From: Rhodocyclaceae bacterium
Lineage (GTDB): Bacteria > Pseudomonadota > Gammaproteobacteria > Burkholderiales > Rhodocyclaceae
Length of the DNA: 43,433 bases
Reading direction: 5' to 3'
NCBI GenBank assembly: GCA_013388985.1
Contig: JACAEF010000026.1
Coordinates: 1 to 43,433 of the forward strand
Part shown: piece by piece, positions 34,086 to 43,241 of the stretch
Numbering within the stretch: position 1 is the first letter of the stretch
How the letters are laid out: the number at the start of each line of letters is the position of its first letter
Notes under the pieces: generated by a model
What the model was told of the DNA's origin: nothing
Database searches by the model: none
What the model saw: only the letters and a program-made list of their open reading frames with translations
Translations under genes and position numbers: made by a program

Positions 34086-34802
34086 CTAGCAAAACATCGT
34101 GCGCGCGAGTCCTTCGAGCACGAGATTGTCGATGCGCATGAGCGGCAGCTCGATGTGGGGTGCGAGCAAATCGGCGGCGCCGCCCGAAAGCAGCACGCAA
34201 AAGTCGGCGCTGACGGGACGGCACGCCCGCGCCGCCATGCGCTCGATCGCGCCGAGCGTCGCCATCAGGATGCCGCTCTCGATCGCATCGTCGGTATTGG
34301 TCGGCAGGTCGCGATAGGTGCCGCTCGCTTGGGGCAGCCCCGCCGTGTTGCGGGCGAGCGCCTGGCGCATCAGATCGAGTCCGGGCAGGATCAGCCCGCC
34401 ACGGAAACGGCCTGCGGCATCGAGCACGTCGATCGTCGTCGCGGTACCGGCCATCACGACCAGCGCGGGACCGGCATGCCAGCCCCGCGCGCCGATCAGC
34501 GCCGCCCAGCGGTCGGCGCCAAGCCGCGCCGGATCATCGTAGGCATTGATCACGCCACAACACGCTGCGGTGCTCCTGAACCATTCGAGCGGCACGCCGA
34601 GCTTGGCCGCGAGCGTTTCGATCCGCTGCGCCATCACGCTGCCGGCGACGTTGCAGGCGAGGATGCGCTCGATGCCTGCCGGCAATCTCCCGGCCAGGCC
34701 CACGCATTCGGCATGGGCGCAGGCGCCCTGCGCGCGCCAGGCCGCGCCTTCCCTCACGCCCCACTTCAAGCGCGTGTTGCCGGCGTCGAGACAGAGGATC
34801 AT
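34086..34802 (-). CDS. coaX: Type III pantothenate kinase
   Basis: Cytoplasmic ATP-dependent kinase for the first step of CoA synthesis, of the ASKHA fold and 238 residues. Motifs: LDAGNTRLKWG (phosphate loop with D6), GADRWAALIGARG, VVMAGTATTIDVLD and the C-terminal LLSGGAADLL. Residues CRPVSADF just before LLSGG are encoded by a repeat core (34199-34224) read on the opposite strand of the element from birA and mltA. It overlaps birA by ATGA (34799-34802), a common betaproteobacterial pairing. Confidence 0.95.
   Translation of the reverse strand: MILCLDAGNTRLKWGVREGAAWRAQGACAHAECVGLAGRLPAGIERILACNVAGSVMAQRIETLAAKLGVPLEWFRSTAACCGVINAYDDPARLGADRWAALIGARGWHAGPALVVMAGTATTIDVLDAAGRFRGGLILPGLDLMRQALARNTAGLPQASGTYRDLPTNTDDAIESGILMATLGAIERMAARACRPVSADFCVLLSGGAADLLAPHIELPLMRIDNLVLEGLARTMFC
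34199..34224 (-). repeat. Dispersed element, core copy F inside coaX
   Basis: Core in reverse orientation (AAAAGTCGGCGCTGACGGGA then CGGCAC). It is translated in coaX as CRPVSADF, showing that either strand of the element can be read through in frame. Confidence 0.8.
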
Positions 34803-35575
34803 GCCGCGCCTCGCAGGGAGACTTCGCCGGAGAGGATGCGCTCGATATCGCCGGCCGTTTCCAGCAGCAAGGCGCCCGTTTCATCGACGCCGCGGCAGAT
34901 GCCTTCGCGCGGCGGCGCGAAGTCCGACAGCAGCCGCACCGGCGCATCCTGAAACGCATGTCGGGCCAGCCACGCCTCGCGCAAGGCACGAAAACCCTGC
35001 GTGCCGAAGATTTCCAGCGTCGCCCGCAGCTCCACGAGGAGCGCGGCGAGCAGGACATTGGGATCGATCGCGGCATCGAGCGCGGCGCTGTGCGCGCGCA
35101 CTTCGTCCGGCAGCGCGGCGGGCAGGCGGAGATTCAGGCCGATGCCGATCACCGCGGCATGCGGCGCGCCCGGCACCAGCTCGACGAGGATGCCGGCGAG
35201 CTTCCTGCCGCCTTTCAGCACGTCGTTCGGCCATTTCAATTCGACGGGTGCCGTCCCGTCAGCGCCGACTTTCACCAACGCCTCGCTCACCGCCACGCCG
35301 GCGGCGAGCGAGAGGCCGAGCGGCAGCGTCCCGGGAGCGAAGCGCCACAGCAGCGAAAACGTCAGGCTGTCGCCGGGTGCCGAGTGCCAGGTGCGGCCAC
35401 GACGGCCGCGGCCGGCCGTCTGCGTCTCGGCGATCAGCACCGAGCCCGACGGCGCGCCGTTTTCGGCGCGGGCGAGCAACAGCGCGTTGGTCGAGGCGCA
35501 TTCCGGCAGCAGCTCGGCATCGAAGCGGCAGGCGTCGGCGCCCAGGGCCTGGGCGATGGCGGTCAAATCGAACAT
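34799..35575 (-). CDS. birA: Biotin-[acetyl-CoA-carboxylase] ligase (no DNA-binding domain)
   Basis: Biotin protein ligase of 258 residues that activates biotin with ATP and attaches it to acetyl-CoA carboxylase. Motifs: CASTNALLLARA, the biotinyl-AMP loop GRGRRGRTWHSAPGDSL, KWPNDVL and GRKLAGILVEL. The N-terminal repressor HTH of E. coli BirA is absent, so it is probably not a transcriptional regulator. Residues 102-110 (KVGADGTAP), just before VELKWPND, are encoded by a repeat core. It begins the run birA > coaX > trpB2 > coaE > zapD > yacG. Confidence 0.94.
   Translation of the reverse strand: MFDLTAIAQALGADACRFDAELLPECASTNALLLARAENGAPSGSVLIAETQTAGRGRRGRTWHSAPGDSLTFSLLWRFAPGTLPLGLSLAAGVAVSEALVKVGADGTAPVELKWPNDVLKGGRKLAGILVELVPGAPHAAVIGIGLNLRLPAALPDEVRAHSAALDAAIDPNVLLAALLVELRATLEIFGTQGFRALREAWLARHAFQDAPVRLLSDFAPPREGICRGVDETGALLLETAGDIERILSGEVSLRGAA
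35246..35272 (+). repeat. Dispersed element, core copy G inside birA
   Basis: Core GGGTGCCGTCCCGTCAGCGC then CGACTTT, read on the minus strand as KVGADGTAP. E. coli BirA has KLGAD at the equivalent site, so part of the encoded peptide coincides with the ancestral sequence and only a few residues are extra. Confidence 0.75.
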
Positions 35576-35700
35576 GGCGCGACTATACCGCCACGACCGC
35601 CCGCCACCGTGCAATTGCAAGTCTTTGTAACAAAGCGCTATCCAGCGCGGCCCCGCTGCGTTATCGTGATCATCGATCTGCCTTGAGCGGGGGAAGAGAA

Positions 35701-36375
35701 ATGAAACGCACGCTGATGATGACGATTCTGGCCGCAACGACGCTTGCCGGTTGCGCCGTCTATCCCGAACGCGACCCCTATTACGACCCGCCGATCGTGC
35801 GCGTCGCCCCGCCGCCGCCGCTGGTCGAAGTCGTCGGCCCGCCGCCGGTGGTCGGCTATGTCTGGATCGGCGGCTACTGGAACTGGGTGGGCACCCGCTA
35901 CGTCTGGGTGCCGGGCCGCTGGGAGGCGCCCCGTCCGGGTTACATCTGGGTGCCGCATCGCTGGGAACGGCATGGCGAAGGCTGGCGGATTTCCGGCGGC
36001 CGCTGGGAACGCGCGGAGGCGCCCAGAATCGTCGTCCCGCCCGCGCCGCCGCCCCATATCGAACATCGCCCGCCGCCAGCACCCGTGCCGCCCCCGCCGC
36101 GCGTCGAGCCCCGGCCGTTCCCCGGCGCCATGCCTCCCCCTCCGGAGCGTCGGGAACCGCCGCGCATCGAGCCTGAGAGCCGCCGGCCGATGGACGTCGA
36201 TCCCGCCCGCTTTCCGGAACGCCGCGCCGAGCCGCCCCGCGCCGAGCCGCCCCGCGCCGAGCCACCACGCGGGGAGCGCGACAGCCGCGGCCGCGAGGAC
36301 AGACGGGACGAGCGGCGCGACGATCGCCGCTGGCGCGACCGCGATGGCGACGGGCGCCCGGACGCCCCGCGGTGA
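35701..36375 (+). CDS. YXWGXW-repeat lipoprotein with Pro/Arg-rich tail
   Basis: Predicted lipoprotein of 224 residues: signal MKRTLMMTILAATTLAGC with lipobox LAGC (C18). Aromatic repeats of the YXWGXW type follow (YVWIGGYWNWVG, YVWVPGRWEAP, YIWVPHRWERH, WRISGGRWERA). The remainder is proline- and arginine-rich, including a threefold RAEPP repeat (about 36220-36264) and a highly charged end (RRDERRDDRRWRDRDGDG). Function is unknown; likely envelope surface or periplasmic structure. A GGGGGAAGAG site precedes ATG 35701. Its TGA directly abuts the convergent ntrC stop with no gap. Confidence 0.88.
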   Translation: MKRTLMMTILAATTLAGCAVYPERDPYYDPPIVRVAPPPPLVEVVGPPPVVGYVWIGGYWNWVGTRYVWVPGRWEAPRPGYIWVPHRWERHGEGWRISGGRWERAEAPRIVVPPAPPPHIEHRPPPAPVPPPPRVEPRPFPGAMPPPPERREPPRIEPESRRPMDVDPARFPERRAEPPRAEPPRAEPPRGERDSRGREDRRDERRDDRRWRDRDGDGRPDAPR

Positions 36376-37776
36376 TCAGCCGTTCTGGCCGTCTTCCAGC
36401 CCGAGTTCGTCGATCTTGCGCGTCAGCGTATTGCGGCCGATGCCGAGCAGCTGCGCCGCCTCGGCGCGTCGCCCGCCGCTCGCCGCCAGGGCGCGCCGGA
36501 TCAGCGTCGCCTCGAAGGCCTGATTGAGCATTTCCCAGACGGCGCCTGGCTCCCTGGCCAGGCAATCATCCGCCGCCGCCGCCAGCTGCGCCAGCCAGTC
36601 CGTGCTCGCAGGCGTTTGCGGCACGGCGCGCATTTCGGGTGGCAGATCGTCGATCTCGATCGTCTGGCCCGGCGCCATCACCGTCAGCCAGTGGCAGAGG
36701 TTTTCGAGCTGGCGCACGTTGCCCGGCCAGGGGGCGCCTTGCAGGAACTTCAGCGCCGCTTCCGACAGCCGCTTGGGCTCGACGCCGAGCTCCCGGGCGC
36801 TCGCGGCGAGGAAATGACGCGCGAGGAGCGGGATGTCCTCGCGCCGCTCGCGCAAGGGCGGCAGGCGCAGCCGGATCACGTTCAGGCGGTGGAACAGGTC
36901 TTCGCGGAACAGGCCGTCCTTGACGCGCGCTTCGAGGTCCTGGTGGGTGGCGGCGATGATGCGCACGTTGGCGCGCAAGGGCTCGCGGCCGCCGACGCGG
37001 TAGAACTGGCCGTCGGAGAGCACGCGCAACAGCCGCGTCTGCAGCTCGGCCGGCATGTCGCCGATCTCGTCCAGAAACAGCGTGCCGCCGGCGGCTTCCT
37101 CGAAACGGCCGCGGCGTAAGCTCGTCGCGCCCGTGAAGGCACCCTTTTCGTGGCCAAAGAGCTCGGATTCGAGCAGCTCGCGCGGGATCGCCGCGGTGTT
37201 GATCGCCACGAACGGCCCGTCGCGGCGCGGGCTGTGGCGGTGCAGGGCACGCGCGACGAGTTCCTTGCCGGTGCCCGACTCGCCGTTGATCAGCACGGTG
37301 GCGTTCGACTGGCTGAGCCGGCCGATGGCGCGGAACACTTCCTGCATCGCCGGCGCCTGACCGAGGATTTCCGGCGCCAGCGCCGCACCCGTGCCCTCGT
37401 TGCTGCGCGGCTCGCCCTGGGCCAGCGCCCGTCTGACCAGCGTCACGGCCTGGTCCACGTCGAAGGGCTTGGGCAGATACTCGAAGGCGCCGCCCTGGAA
37501 CGCCGCGACGGCCGAATCGAGATCGGAATAGGCCGTCATGATGATCACCGGCAGCTCGGGATGCTTCTCTCGCACCAGTCGCAGCAGATCGAGGCCCGAG
37601 GTGCCGGGCATGCGGATATCGGAGATCAGCACGCGCGGCGCTTCGCCGGCGGAAAGCTTCGCCAGCGCCTCGTCGGCCGAGCCGAAGCTGGCGCTGGCGA
37701 TGTCTTCGCGTGCCAGCGCCTTTTCCAGCACCCAACGGATCGAACGGTCGTCATCGACGATCCAGACGGCATTCAT
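36376..37776 (-). CDS. ntrC: Nitrogen regulation response regulator NtrC
   Basis: Sigma54 activator of 466 residues. The receiver domain has phospho-acceptor D53 (ISDIRMPG). The AAA+ domain shows GESGTGKE and the sigma54-contact motif GAFTGA, then Walker [12 protein letters not shown]. The C-terminal Fis-type helix-turn-helix reads [20 protein letters not shown]. It is co-transcribed with ntrB, overlapping by ATGA (37773-37776). Likely targets in this window are glnA and amtB, both of which have matching upstream boxes. Confidence 0.97.
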   Translation of the reverse strand: MNAVWIVDDDRSIRWVLEKALAREDIASASFGSADEALAKLSAGEAPRVLISDIRMPGTSGLDLLRLVREKHPELPVIIMTAYSDLDSAVAAFQGGAFEYLPKPFDVDQAVTLVRRALAQGEPRSNEGTGAALAPEILGQAPAMQEVFRAIGRLSQSNATVLINGESGTGKELVARALHRHSPRRDGPFVAINTAAIPRELLESELFGHEKGAFTGATSLRRGRFEEAAGGTLFLDEIGDMPAELQTRLLRVLSDGQFYRVGGREPLRANVRIIAATHQDLEARVKDGLFREDLFHRLNVIRLRLPPLRERREDIPLLARHFLAASARELGVEPKRLSEAALKFLQGAPWPGNVRQLENLCHWLTVMAPGQTIEIDDLPPEMRAVPQTPASTDWLAQLAAAADDCLAREPGAVWEMLNQAFEATLIRRALAASGGRRAEAAQLLGIGRNTLTRKIDELGLEDGQNG

Positions 37777-38852
37777 GTCGAACCCCTTTCTTCATGGCCG
37801 AGCGGCAGGCGCAAGGCGAAACAGGTGCGTCCCGGCCGTGAGCTGACCTCGATGCTGCCATGATGCTGTTGGACGAAAGCCTGTGCCAGCGCCAGACCCA
37901 GGCCGGTGCCGCCAGCGCGACCCGAGACCAGCGGATAGAAGATGCGCTCGCGGATCTCTTCCGGGATGCCCGGGCCATTGTCGATGATCTCGACTTCGAG
38001 CGCGAGCCGATGGCGCTTCCTGGCGAACGTCGCCTGGCGCAAGGCGCGGGTGCGGACCAGGATCTCCCCCCTGCCCTCCATCGCCTGGGCGGCATTCCTG
38101 GCGATGTTGAGGATCGCCTGGATCAGCTGTTCGCGATCGCCGGTGATCTCGGGCAGTGAGGTGTCATAGTCGCGCCGCACCTGCACGCCGGGAAATTCTG
38201 CGCTGATCAGACGCCGCACGTGCTCGAGGATCTCGTGGATATTGAGCGGCGTCGGCTGCATCGCGCGATGGGAAGAGAGCAGCCGCTGCATCAGCGCCTG
38301 CAGGCGATCGGCCTCGTGGATGATGACATTCGTATATTCATTGAGCGCCGCCGCGTTGTCCATCATCGCGAGCTCGCGTGCCAGGAGTTGCGCCGCGCCG
38401 CGGATGCCGCCGAGCGGATTCTTGATCTCGTGGGCGAGATTGCGGATCAGCTCCTGGTTGGCGCGCTGCTGCACGGCCTCGCGCGCCTCGCGCGCCGCCT
38501 TGAGCTGCTGGTCGATCGGCCGGAATTCGAGCAGCAGCTTCACTCCCGGCAAATCGACCGGCGTCACGGTGCAGTCGAGATGGAGCGGTTCTGCATGCGT
38601 GCGCGCGACGAGGATGTCGTGGCCGGTATAGCTCCAGCGATTGGCGAGCGCGTTGTCGAGCGCCTTCATCAGGGCCGGCGGGCTGCCCAAAAGTTGCGCC
38701 AGCGGTTGCCCCAGACAGGTGCGCTGGCTGACGGCGAAGAGGTTTTCTGCCGCGGGATTGCAATGGCGGATGCGCAAGCATCCATCGAGCAGGATCACCG
38801 CGGAGGACAGCAGGTCCAGGCCCGCCAAATCGGTTCGGCTTTGCTCAGTCAT
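37773..38852 (-). CDS. ntrB: Nitrogen regulation sensor kinase NtrB
   Basis: Cytoplasmic histidine kinase of 359 residues that phosphorylates NtrC under nitrogen limitation and is normally controlled by PII. A PAS domain (about 10-110) precedes the H-box LAHEIKNPLGGIRGAAQLL with H141. The ATP-binding domain has an asparagine N-box (QAILNIARNAAQAM), DNGPGIP and GRAGGTGLGLALA. There is no membrane segment. ATG 38852 has a GAGG site upstream. No PII gene is visible here. Confidence 0.96.
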   Translation of the reverse strand: MTEQSRTDLAGLDLLSSAVILLDGCLRIRHCNPAAENLFAVSQRTCLGQPLAQLLGSPPALMKALDNALANRWSYTGHDILVARTHAEPLHLDCTVTPVDLPGVKLLLEFRPIDQQLKAAREAREAVQQRANQELIRNLAHEIKNPLGGIRGAAQLLARELAMMDNAAALNEYTNVIIHEADRLQALMQRLLSSHRAMQPTPLNIHEILEHVRRLISAEFPGVQVRRDYDTSLPEITGDREQLIQAILNIARNAAQAMEGRGEILVRTRALRQATFARKRHRLALEVEIIDNGPGIPEEIRERIFYPLVSGRAGGTGLGLALAQAFVQQHHGSIEVSSRPGRTCFALRLPLGHEERGST

Positions 38853-39033
38853 GAGCGAAACCTCAGCAAGAAACGCGCCTACGGAACCCCAGAATAACCT
38901 GCTGCGCGTCCCGTTCGCTGTGTCGCATGTTCGCCCGCTCCCCGCCCATCTTCTCGCTACGTCTCGTCGCGCGCTGCGCGGCGCCTTGCGTTCGGGGCTG
39001 CTCGCGACGGTTCTTCAGGGATTCCCGAGCGGC

Positions 39034-39513
39034 TTACTTCAGGTTGGCGAGTTCCCGCCGCAACGACTCGATGTTGCGCTCGTGCAGCTGCACCTTGTCG
39101 CGGTAAGTCTGGATGCGCGCCTCGCGTTTCCCTCCCTGGATGCCGCCGCCGACGATGCGCTCCTCCGGGAGGATGAGGTTTTCCTGTTCCGCCAGCTCCT
39201 TTTTCGCCGCTTCGAGGTTCTTTTGCTCGTTGGCGAGCTCCTGTTCAAGGATCGCGCGCCGGTCGTTGTCGCGCGCCTTCTGCTGATCGCCATTGACGCG
39301 CGGGAAATCGCCCGGCGTCGCCTGGCGCTCCTTGCGCGCCGGCGGAGAGAAAGTGGACACGGGCTTGTCCTGCGAAATCACCTCGCAGCTCTTGCCGGTC
39401 TTCTGGTTCGTGTAGGTGATGCGGCCGTCCGGCCCCTGGCACTTGTAGAGCGTGTCGGCCCATGCCGACGGCAGCATGGCGATCAGGCAAAACATCAGCA
39501 GTCGATTCGTCAT
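39034..39513 (-). CDS. Secreted DUF4124 protein with coiled-coil tail
   Basis: Protein of 159 residues with a signal peptide (MTNRLLMFCLIAMLPSAWA). It has a short DUF4124-type domain LYKCQGPDGRITYTNQKTGKSC with two cysteines that could form a disulfide, then a long charged helix (about 80-159, many Lys/Glu/Gln) likely to be a coiled coil. Such proteins commonly sit between glnA and ntrB in betaproteobacteria, but no role in nitrogen control is known to me. It is separated from glnA by a strong terminator and from ntrB by 181 bp with no recognised feature. Confidence 0.88.
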   Translation of the reverse strand: MTNRLLMFCLIAMLPSAWADTLYKCQGPDGRITYTNQKTGKSCEVISQDKPVSTFSPPARKERQATPGDFPRVNGDQQKARDNDRRAILEQELANEQKNLEAAKKELAEQENLILPEERIVGGGIQGGKREARIQTYRDKVQLHERNIESLRRELANLK

Positions 39514-39536
39514 ATGCGCAAGTGTATGCCAAAACG

Positions 39537-39566
39537 AAAAAGGACGGGCAAAAGCCCGTCCTTTTT
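39537..39566. terminator. Bidirectional rho-independent terminator after glnA
   Basis: Perfect stem GGACGGGC / GCCCGTCC with AAAA loop (39542-39561), flanked by A5 on the left and T5 on the right, so it can work in both directions. On the minus strand it ends the glnA transcript 23 bp after its stop. Confidence 0.93.
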
Positions 39567-39589
39567 CAACGCCCGAAGCCGCGCGCGGC

Positions 39590-40999
39590 TTACAGCGAGT
39601 AATACATCTCGTACTCGACCGGATGCGTGGTCATGCGGAACTTCTGCACCTCTTCCATCTTGAGCTCGATGAAGGCGTCGATGAACTCGTTGCTGAACAC
39701 GCCGCCGCGGGTGAGGAACTCGCGGTCCTTGTCGAGATAGTCGAGCGCCTGGTCGAGCGAGGAGCAGACGGTCGGGATCTTCGCATCCTCTTCCGGCGGC
39801 AGGTCGTAGAGGTTCTTGTCGGCGGGCTCGCCCGGATGGATCTTGTTCTGCACGCCATCGAGGCCGGCCATCATCAGCGCGGCGAAGGCCAGATACGGGT
39901 TCGCGGTCGGATCCGGGAAGCGCGTCTCGATGCGGCGCGCCTTGTCGGAATGCACGAACGGGATGCGGATCGAAGCGGAGCGGTTGCGGGCCGAGTAGGC
40001 GAGCTTCACGGGCGCTTCGAAACCAGGCACGAGGCGTTTGTAGCTGTTGGTGCCGGGGTTGGTGATCGCGTTCAACGCACGCGCATGCTTGATGATGCCG
40101 CCGATGTAGTAGAGCGCGAACTCGGACAGGCCCGCGTAGCCGTTGCCGGCGAACAGGTTCTTGCCGTCCTTCCAGATCGACTGATGCACGTGCATGCCGG
40201 AGCCGTTGTCGCCGACAATGGGTTTCGGCATGAAGGTCGCGGTCTTGCCGTAGCTGTGCGCGACGTTATGGACGATGTACTTCAACACCTGCGTCCAGTC
40301 GGCACGCTTGACCAGCGTCGCGAACTTGGTGCCGATCTCGCACTGGCCGGCGGTGGCGACTTCGTGGTGATGCACCTCGACCGGCACGCCGCAGGCTTCC
40401 AGCGCCAGCACCATCGCGGCGCGGATGTCGTTGAGGCTATCGACCGGCGGCACCGGGAAGTAACCGCCCTTGACGGCCGGACGGTGGCCGGTGTTGCCGG
40501 AGTCGAACTTCTCGCCCGAGGCCCAGGCGGCCTCTTCCGAGAACACCTTGCAGTAGGAACCGGACATGTCCACCTTCCATTCGACGGAATCGAAGATGAA
40601 GAATTCGGGCTCGGGGCCGAAATAGGCGGTATCGCCCAGGCCGGTGCTCTTCAGGTAGGCCTCGGCGCGCTTGGCGATCGAGCGCGGGTCGCGGTCATAG
40701 CCTTTGCCGTCGGCGGGCTCGACCACGTCGCACGAGAGCACCAGCGTGGTCTCGTCCATGAACGGGTCGATGTAGGCGGTCGAAGGATCGGGCATCAGCT
40801 GCATGTCGGAGGCCTGGATGCCCTTCCAGCCGGCGATCGAGCTGCCGTCGAAGGCATGGCCGTCCTCGAACTTCTCGATGCCGAAGGCAGAGACCGGCAC
40901 GCTGACGTGCTGCTCTTTGCCGCGAATGTCGGTGAAGCGGAAATCGACGAACTTGACTTCCTTTTCTTCCACCATCTTGATGACGTCTTGGGGGGTCAT
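39590..40999 (-). CDS. glnA: Glutamine synthetase type I
   Basis: Dodecameric ATP-dependent enzyme of 469 residues converting glutamate and ammonia to glutamine. Landmarks: FDGSSIAGW, the metal-binding [44 protein letters not shown], and the adenylylation site NLYDLPPEE (Tyr near 398), so it should be controlled by GlnE. An AGGAG site precedes ATG 40999. The upstream region has a sigma54-type promoter and two NtrC-like boxes, so transcription should rise in nitrogen limitation. Confidence 0.98.
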   Translation of the reverse strand: MTPQDVIKMVEEKEVKFVDFRFTDIRGKEQHVSVPVSAFGIEKFEDGHAFDGSSIAGWKGIQASDMQLMPDPSTAYIDPFMDETTLVLSCDVVEPADGKGYDRDPRSIAKRAEAYLKSTGLGDTAYFGPEPEFFIFDSVEWKVDMSGSYCKVFSEEAAWASGEKFDSGNTGHRPAVKGGYFPVPPVDSLNDIRAAMVLALEACGVPVEVHHHEVATAGQCEIGTKFATLVKRADWTQVLKYIVHNVAHSYGKTATFMPKPIVGDNGSGMHVHQSIWKDGKNLFAGNGYAGLSEFALYYIGGIIKHARALNAITNPGTNSYKRLVPGFEAPVKLAYSARNRSASIRIPFVHSDKARRIETRFPDPTANPYLAFAALMMAGLDGVQNKIHPGEPADKNLYDLPPEEDAKIPTVCSSLDQALDYLDKDREFLTRGGVFSNEFIDAFIELKMEEVQKFRMTTHPVEYEMYYSL

Positions 41000-41050
41000 G
41001 AGAAACGCTCCTGGGAAAATGATCTGGGAAAAAAGCGACGGGTCGGATTA

Positions 41051-41066
41051 AGCAGCTAGCGTGCCA
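41051..41066 (-). promoter_or_regulatory. Sigma54-type promoter of glnA
   Basis: On the minus strand TGGCACGCTAGCTGCT has a perfect -24 element (TGGCACG) and GC at -12 with correct GG-N10-GC spacing. Predicted start of transcription is near 41040, giving a 40-base leader. Confidence 0.75.
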
Positions 41067-41129
41067 AGCGGCAACCGAGGACAAGGGATTGTGCCACAAA
41101 GGCTTTGGCCTGAGATGATCGGATCGTGG

Positions 41130-41146
41130 CGCACCAATCTGGGGCA
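41130..41146. promoter_or_regulatory. NtrC-box-like site 1 upstream of glnA
   Basis: CGCACC, 5 bp, GGGGCA; 10 of 12 positions match the TGCACC-N5-GGTGCA dyad. Centre about 98 bp upstream of the predicted start. Confidence 0.6.
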
Positions 41147-41159
41147 ATATGAAGTTTTT

Positions 41160-41176
41160 TGCACCATTCTGGTGCG
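41160..41176. promoter_or_regulatory. NtrC-box-like site 2 upstream of glnA
   Basis: TGCACC, 5 bp, GGTGCG; 11 of 12 positions match. It lies 30 bp (about three helix turns) from site 1 and ends 2 bp before the CDF gene's stop, resembling the paired enhancers of E. coli glnA. Confidence 0.75.
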
Positions 41177-41177
41177 A

Positions 41178-42098
41178 TCATAGACTCATGCTGTCGTTTT
41201 CCGGATCGAGGTGGATCAGGACCTCGACGACTTCCGGATGGGCCGCGAGGACGCGCTTGCGGGCCGCCTCGCCGATCGCGTGGCCTTCGCGCACGCTGAT
41301 GTCGCCATCGACCTGCAGATGCACATCGACGAAGACGCGATGCGCCATGCGCCGTGTGCGCAGCTCATGGAGATCCTCGACGCCCGGCGTCGACAGCAGC
41401 GTGGCGCGGATCGCCGCGACCTCCTCGGCCGGCAGGCCGGTGTCGATCAGCTCCTGCATCGCTTCCCAGGCGAAGCCGAGGCCGGCCTTGACGATCATCG
41501 CGCCGACGACGATCGCGGCCACCGCGTCGGCAAAGGTAAAACCGAGCAGCGCCCCGCCCACCCCGGCGGCGACCACCAGCGAGGAGAGCGCGTCGGCGCG
41601 CGCATGCCAGGCATTGGCGATCAGCATCGGCGAGCGCAGCCGCTCGGCCACCTTGAGCATGTAGCGGAACAGCCCTTCCTTGCCGATCAGCGTGATGATC
41701 GCCGCCCACATCGCGGCGATTCCCACCGGCGGCAGCGCACCGAGGTTCTGCAGCCGCCCGGCCGCCGAGACGAGGATGCCGGCGCCGGTGATCGTCAGCA
41801 ACAGGCCCAGCACCAATGAGGCGGCCGTCTCGAAGCGGCCGTGGCCATACGGGTGCTCTTCGTCGGCGCCCTGCGATCCTTTGTGGTTGGCCCACAGCAC
41901 GAAGGCGTCCGAGACGATGTCGGAGAGCGTGTGCATCGCGTCGGCGACCAGCGCCATCGAATGCGCGGCGAAGCCGACGATCACCTGCATCACCGTCAGC
42001 ACGACATTGACGACGACGCTGACCCAGGTGATGCGCTGGCCGGCCTGGTAGCGCTCGGGGTCGACCGGCCCGTTGGAAGTAGGTGTCGGGGCAGCCAA
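41178..42098 (-). CDS. Cation diffusion facilitator family metal transporter
   Basis: Inner-membrane divalent-cation/proton antiporter of 306 residues with about six membrane segments and a C-terminal cytoplasmic metal-binding domain (about 215-306). Metal-site motifs are DAMHTLSD in helix II and HARADALSS in helix V, the HxxxD pair typical of zinc-type CDF proteins; the loop HPYGHGRFE is also characteristic. The start is probably TTG 42098, since an in-frame TAA lies two codons upstream and no ATG or GTG precedes the first helix. It is divergent from nadA, 45 bp away. Confidence 0.88.
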   Translation of the reverse strand: MAAPTPTSNGPVDPERYQAGQRITWVSVVVNVVLTVMQVIVGFAAHSMALVADAMHTLSDIVSDAFVLWANHKGSQGADEEHPYGHGRFETAASLVLGLLLTITGAGILVSAAGRLQNLGALPPVGIAAMWAAIITLIGKEGLFRYMLKVAERLRSPMLIANAWHARADALSSLVVAAGVGGALLGFTFADAVAAIVVGAMIVKAGLGFAWEAMQELIDTGLPAEEVAAIRATLLSTPGVEDLHELRTRRMAHRVFVDVHLQVDGDISVREGHAIGEAARKRVLAAHPEVVEVLIHLDPENDSMSL

Positions 42099-42143
42099 AC
42101 GTTATACTCGGCAAGTAAGGAAACGCTCCCGATTCTACCTTTC
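42099..42143 (+). promoter_or_regulatory. Possible nadA promoter region
   Basis: TATACT at 42103-42108 could be a -10 box 36 bp before the nadA ATG. No convincing -35 element is seen at 17 bp, so this is tentative. A TAAGGAAA purine run follows at 42117-42124. Confidence 0.25.
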
Positions 42144-43241
42144 ATGCAAACCGCCCCGATCGACTTCGCAGCCTTCAACGCGCTCTCCGACCGCGACGCG
42201 CAGGCGCGCATCTCCGCCGCGCGCGAGCGGCTCGGCTCCCGCGCCGTGATCCTCTGCCATCACTACCAGCGCGCCGACGTCTATGCCCATGCCGATCTCA
42301 CCGGCGATTCCCTGAAGCTCTCGCGGCTGGCTTCCCAGTCCGACGCCGAGTTCATCGTCTTCTGCGGCGTGCATTTCATGGCCGAGGTGGCCGACATCCT
42401 CTCGCGGCCGGAACAGATCTCGATCCTGCCCGATCTCGCCGCCGGCTGCTCGATGGCCGACATGGCCAACCGCGCGAAGGTGGAACGCTGCTGGCGCGAG
42501 CTCTCGACCGTCTTCGACCCCGACGCGACGATCACGCCCGTCACCTACATCAACTCCTCGGCCGATCTGAAGGCCTTCTGCGGCGAGCACGGCGGCATCG
42601 TGTGCACCTCTTCGAACGCGCCGAAGATCCTCGATTGGTCGTTCGCGCGCCGCGAGAAGGTGCTGTTCTTCCCCGACCAGCACCTCGGCCGCTGGAGCGG
42701 TTACAAGATGGGCATTCCGCTCGAACGCATGGTGCTGTGGAACCCCGACCTGCCGCTGGGCGGGCTCACCCCCGAAGAGATCCGTGAGGCAAAGATCATT
42801 CTCTGGCACGGCTACTGCTCGGTGCATCAGATGTTCAATCCCGGCCAGATCAAGCGCTTCCGCGAGAAACATCCGGACGGCAAGGTGATCTCCCACCCGG
42901 AATGCAGCTTCGAGGTCTGCGCCCAGTCCGACGCGGTCGGCTCGACGGAAACCATCATCCGCGTCGTCAAGGAATCGCCGCCGGGCACGCGCTGGCTGGT
43001 CGGCACCGAGCTCAACCTCGTCGAGCGGCTGGCGGAAGAAGTGAAGGCGGAAAGCAAGATCGTCCAGTTCATGGCCGACATGGTCTGCATGTGCTCGACG
43101 ATGCAGCGCATCGACCCGCAGCATCTGGCCTGGACGCTGGAAAACCTCGCCGCCGGCAACGTCGTCAATCCGATCAAGGTGCCGGAGCACGAGGCGAAGC
43201 TGGCGAAAATCGCCCTGGAGCGAATGCTCGACGCCTCCTGA
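42144..43241 (+). CDS. nadA: Quinolinate synthase A
   Basis: 4Fe-4S enzyme of 365 residues condensing iminoaspartate with dihydroxyacetone phosphate to quinolinate in NAD synthesis. Expected features are seen: ILCHHYQRADVYAHADLTGDSL, the first cluster cysteine in FCGVHFMAEVADIL, the second in SHPECSFEVCAQSD, the third in VCMCSTMQRI. ATG 42144 begins MQTAPIDFAAF; the frame runs further upstream but only antisense to the CDF gene. nadB and nadC are not in the window. Confidence 0.96.
   Translation: MQTAPIDFAAFNALSDRDAQARISAARERLGSRAVILCHHYQRADVYAHADLTGDSLKLSRLASQSDAEFIVFCGVHFMAEVADILSRPEQISILPDLAAGCSMADMANRAKVERCWRELSTVFDPDATITPVTYINSSADLKAFCGEHGGIVCTSSNAPKILDWSFARREKVLFFPDQHLGRWSGYKMGIPLERMVLWNPDLPLGGLTPEEIREAKIILWHGYCSVHQMFNPGQIKRFREKHPDGKVISHPECSFEVCAQSDAVGSTETIIRVVKESPPGTRWLVGTELNLVERLAEEVKAESKIVQFMADMVCMCSTMQRIDPQHLAWTLENLAAGNVVNPIKVPEHEAKLAKIALERMLDAS

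Noticed and set aside
34546-35700. N-terminal extension of the YXWGXW lipoprotein gene
   Set aside because: The open frame upstream of 35701 is antisense to birA and coaX; the lipoprotein signal and ribosome-binding site fix the start at 35701.
41080-41097. Second sigma54-like site upstream of glnA (TGGCACA.. TTGT on the minus strand)
   Set aside because: The spacing between GG and the -12 element is one base too long and GC is replaced by GT.
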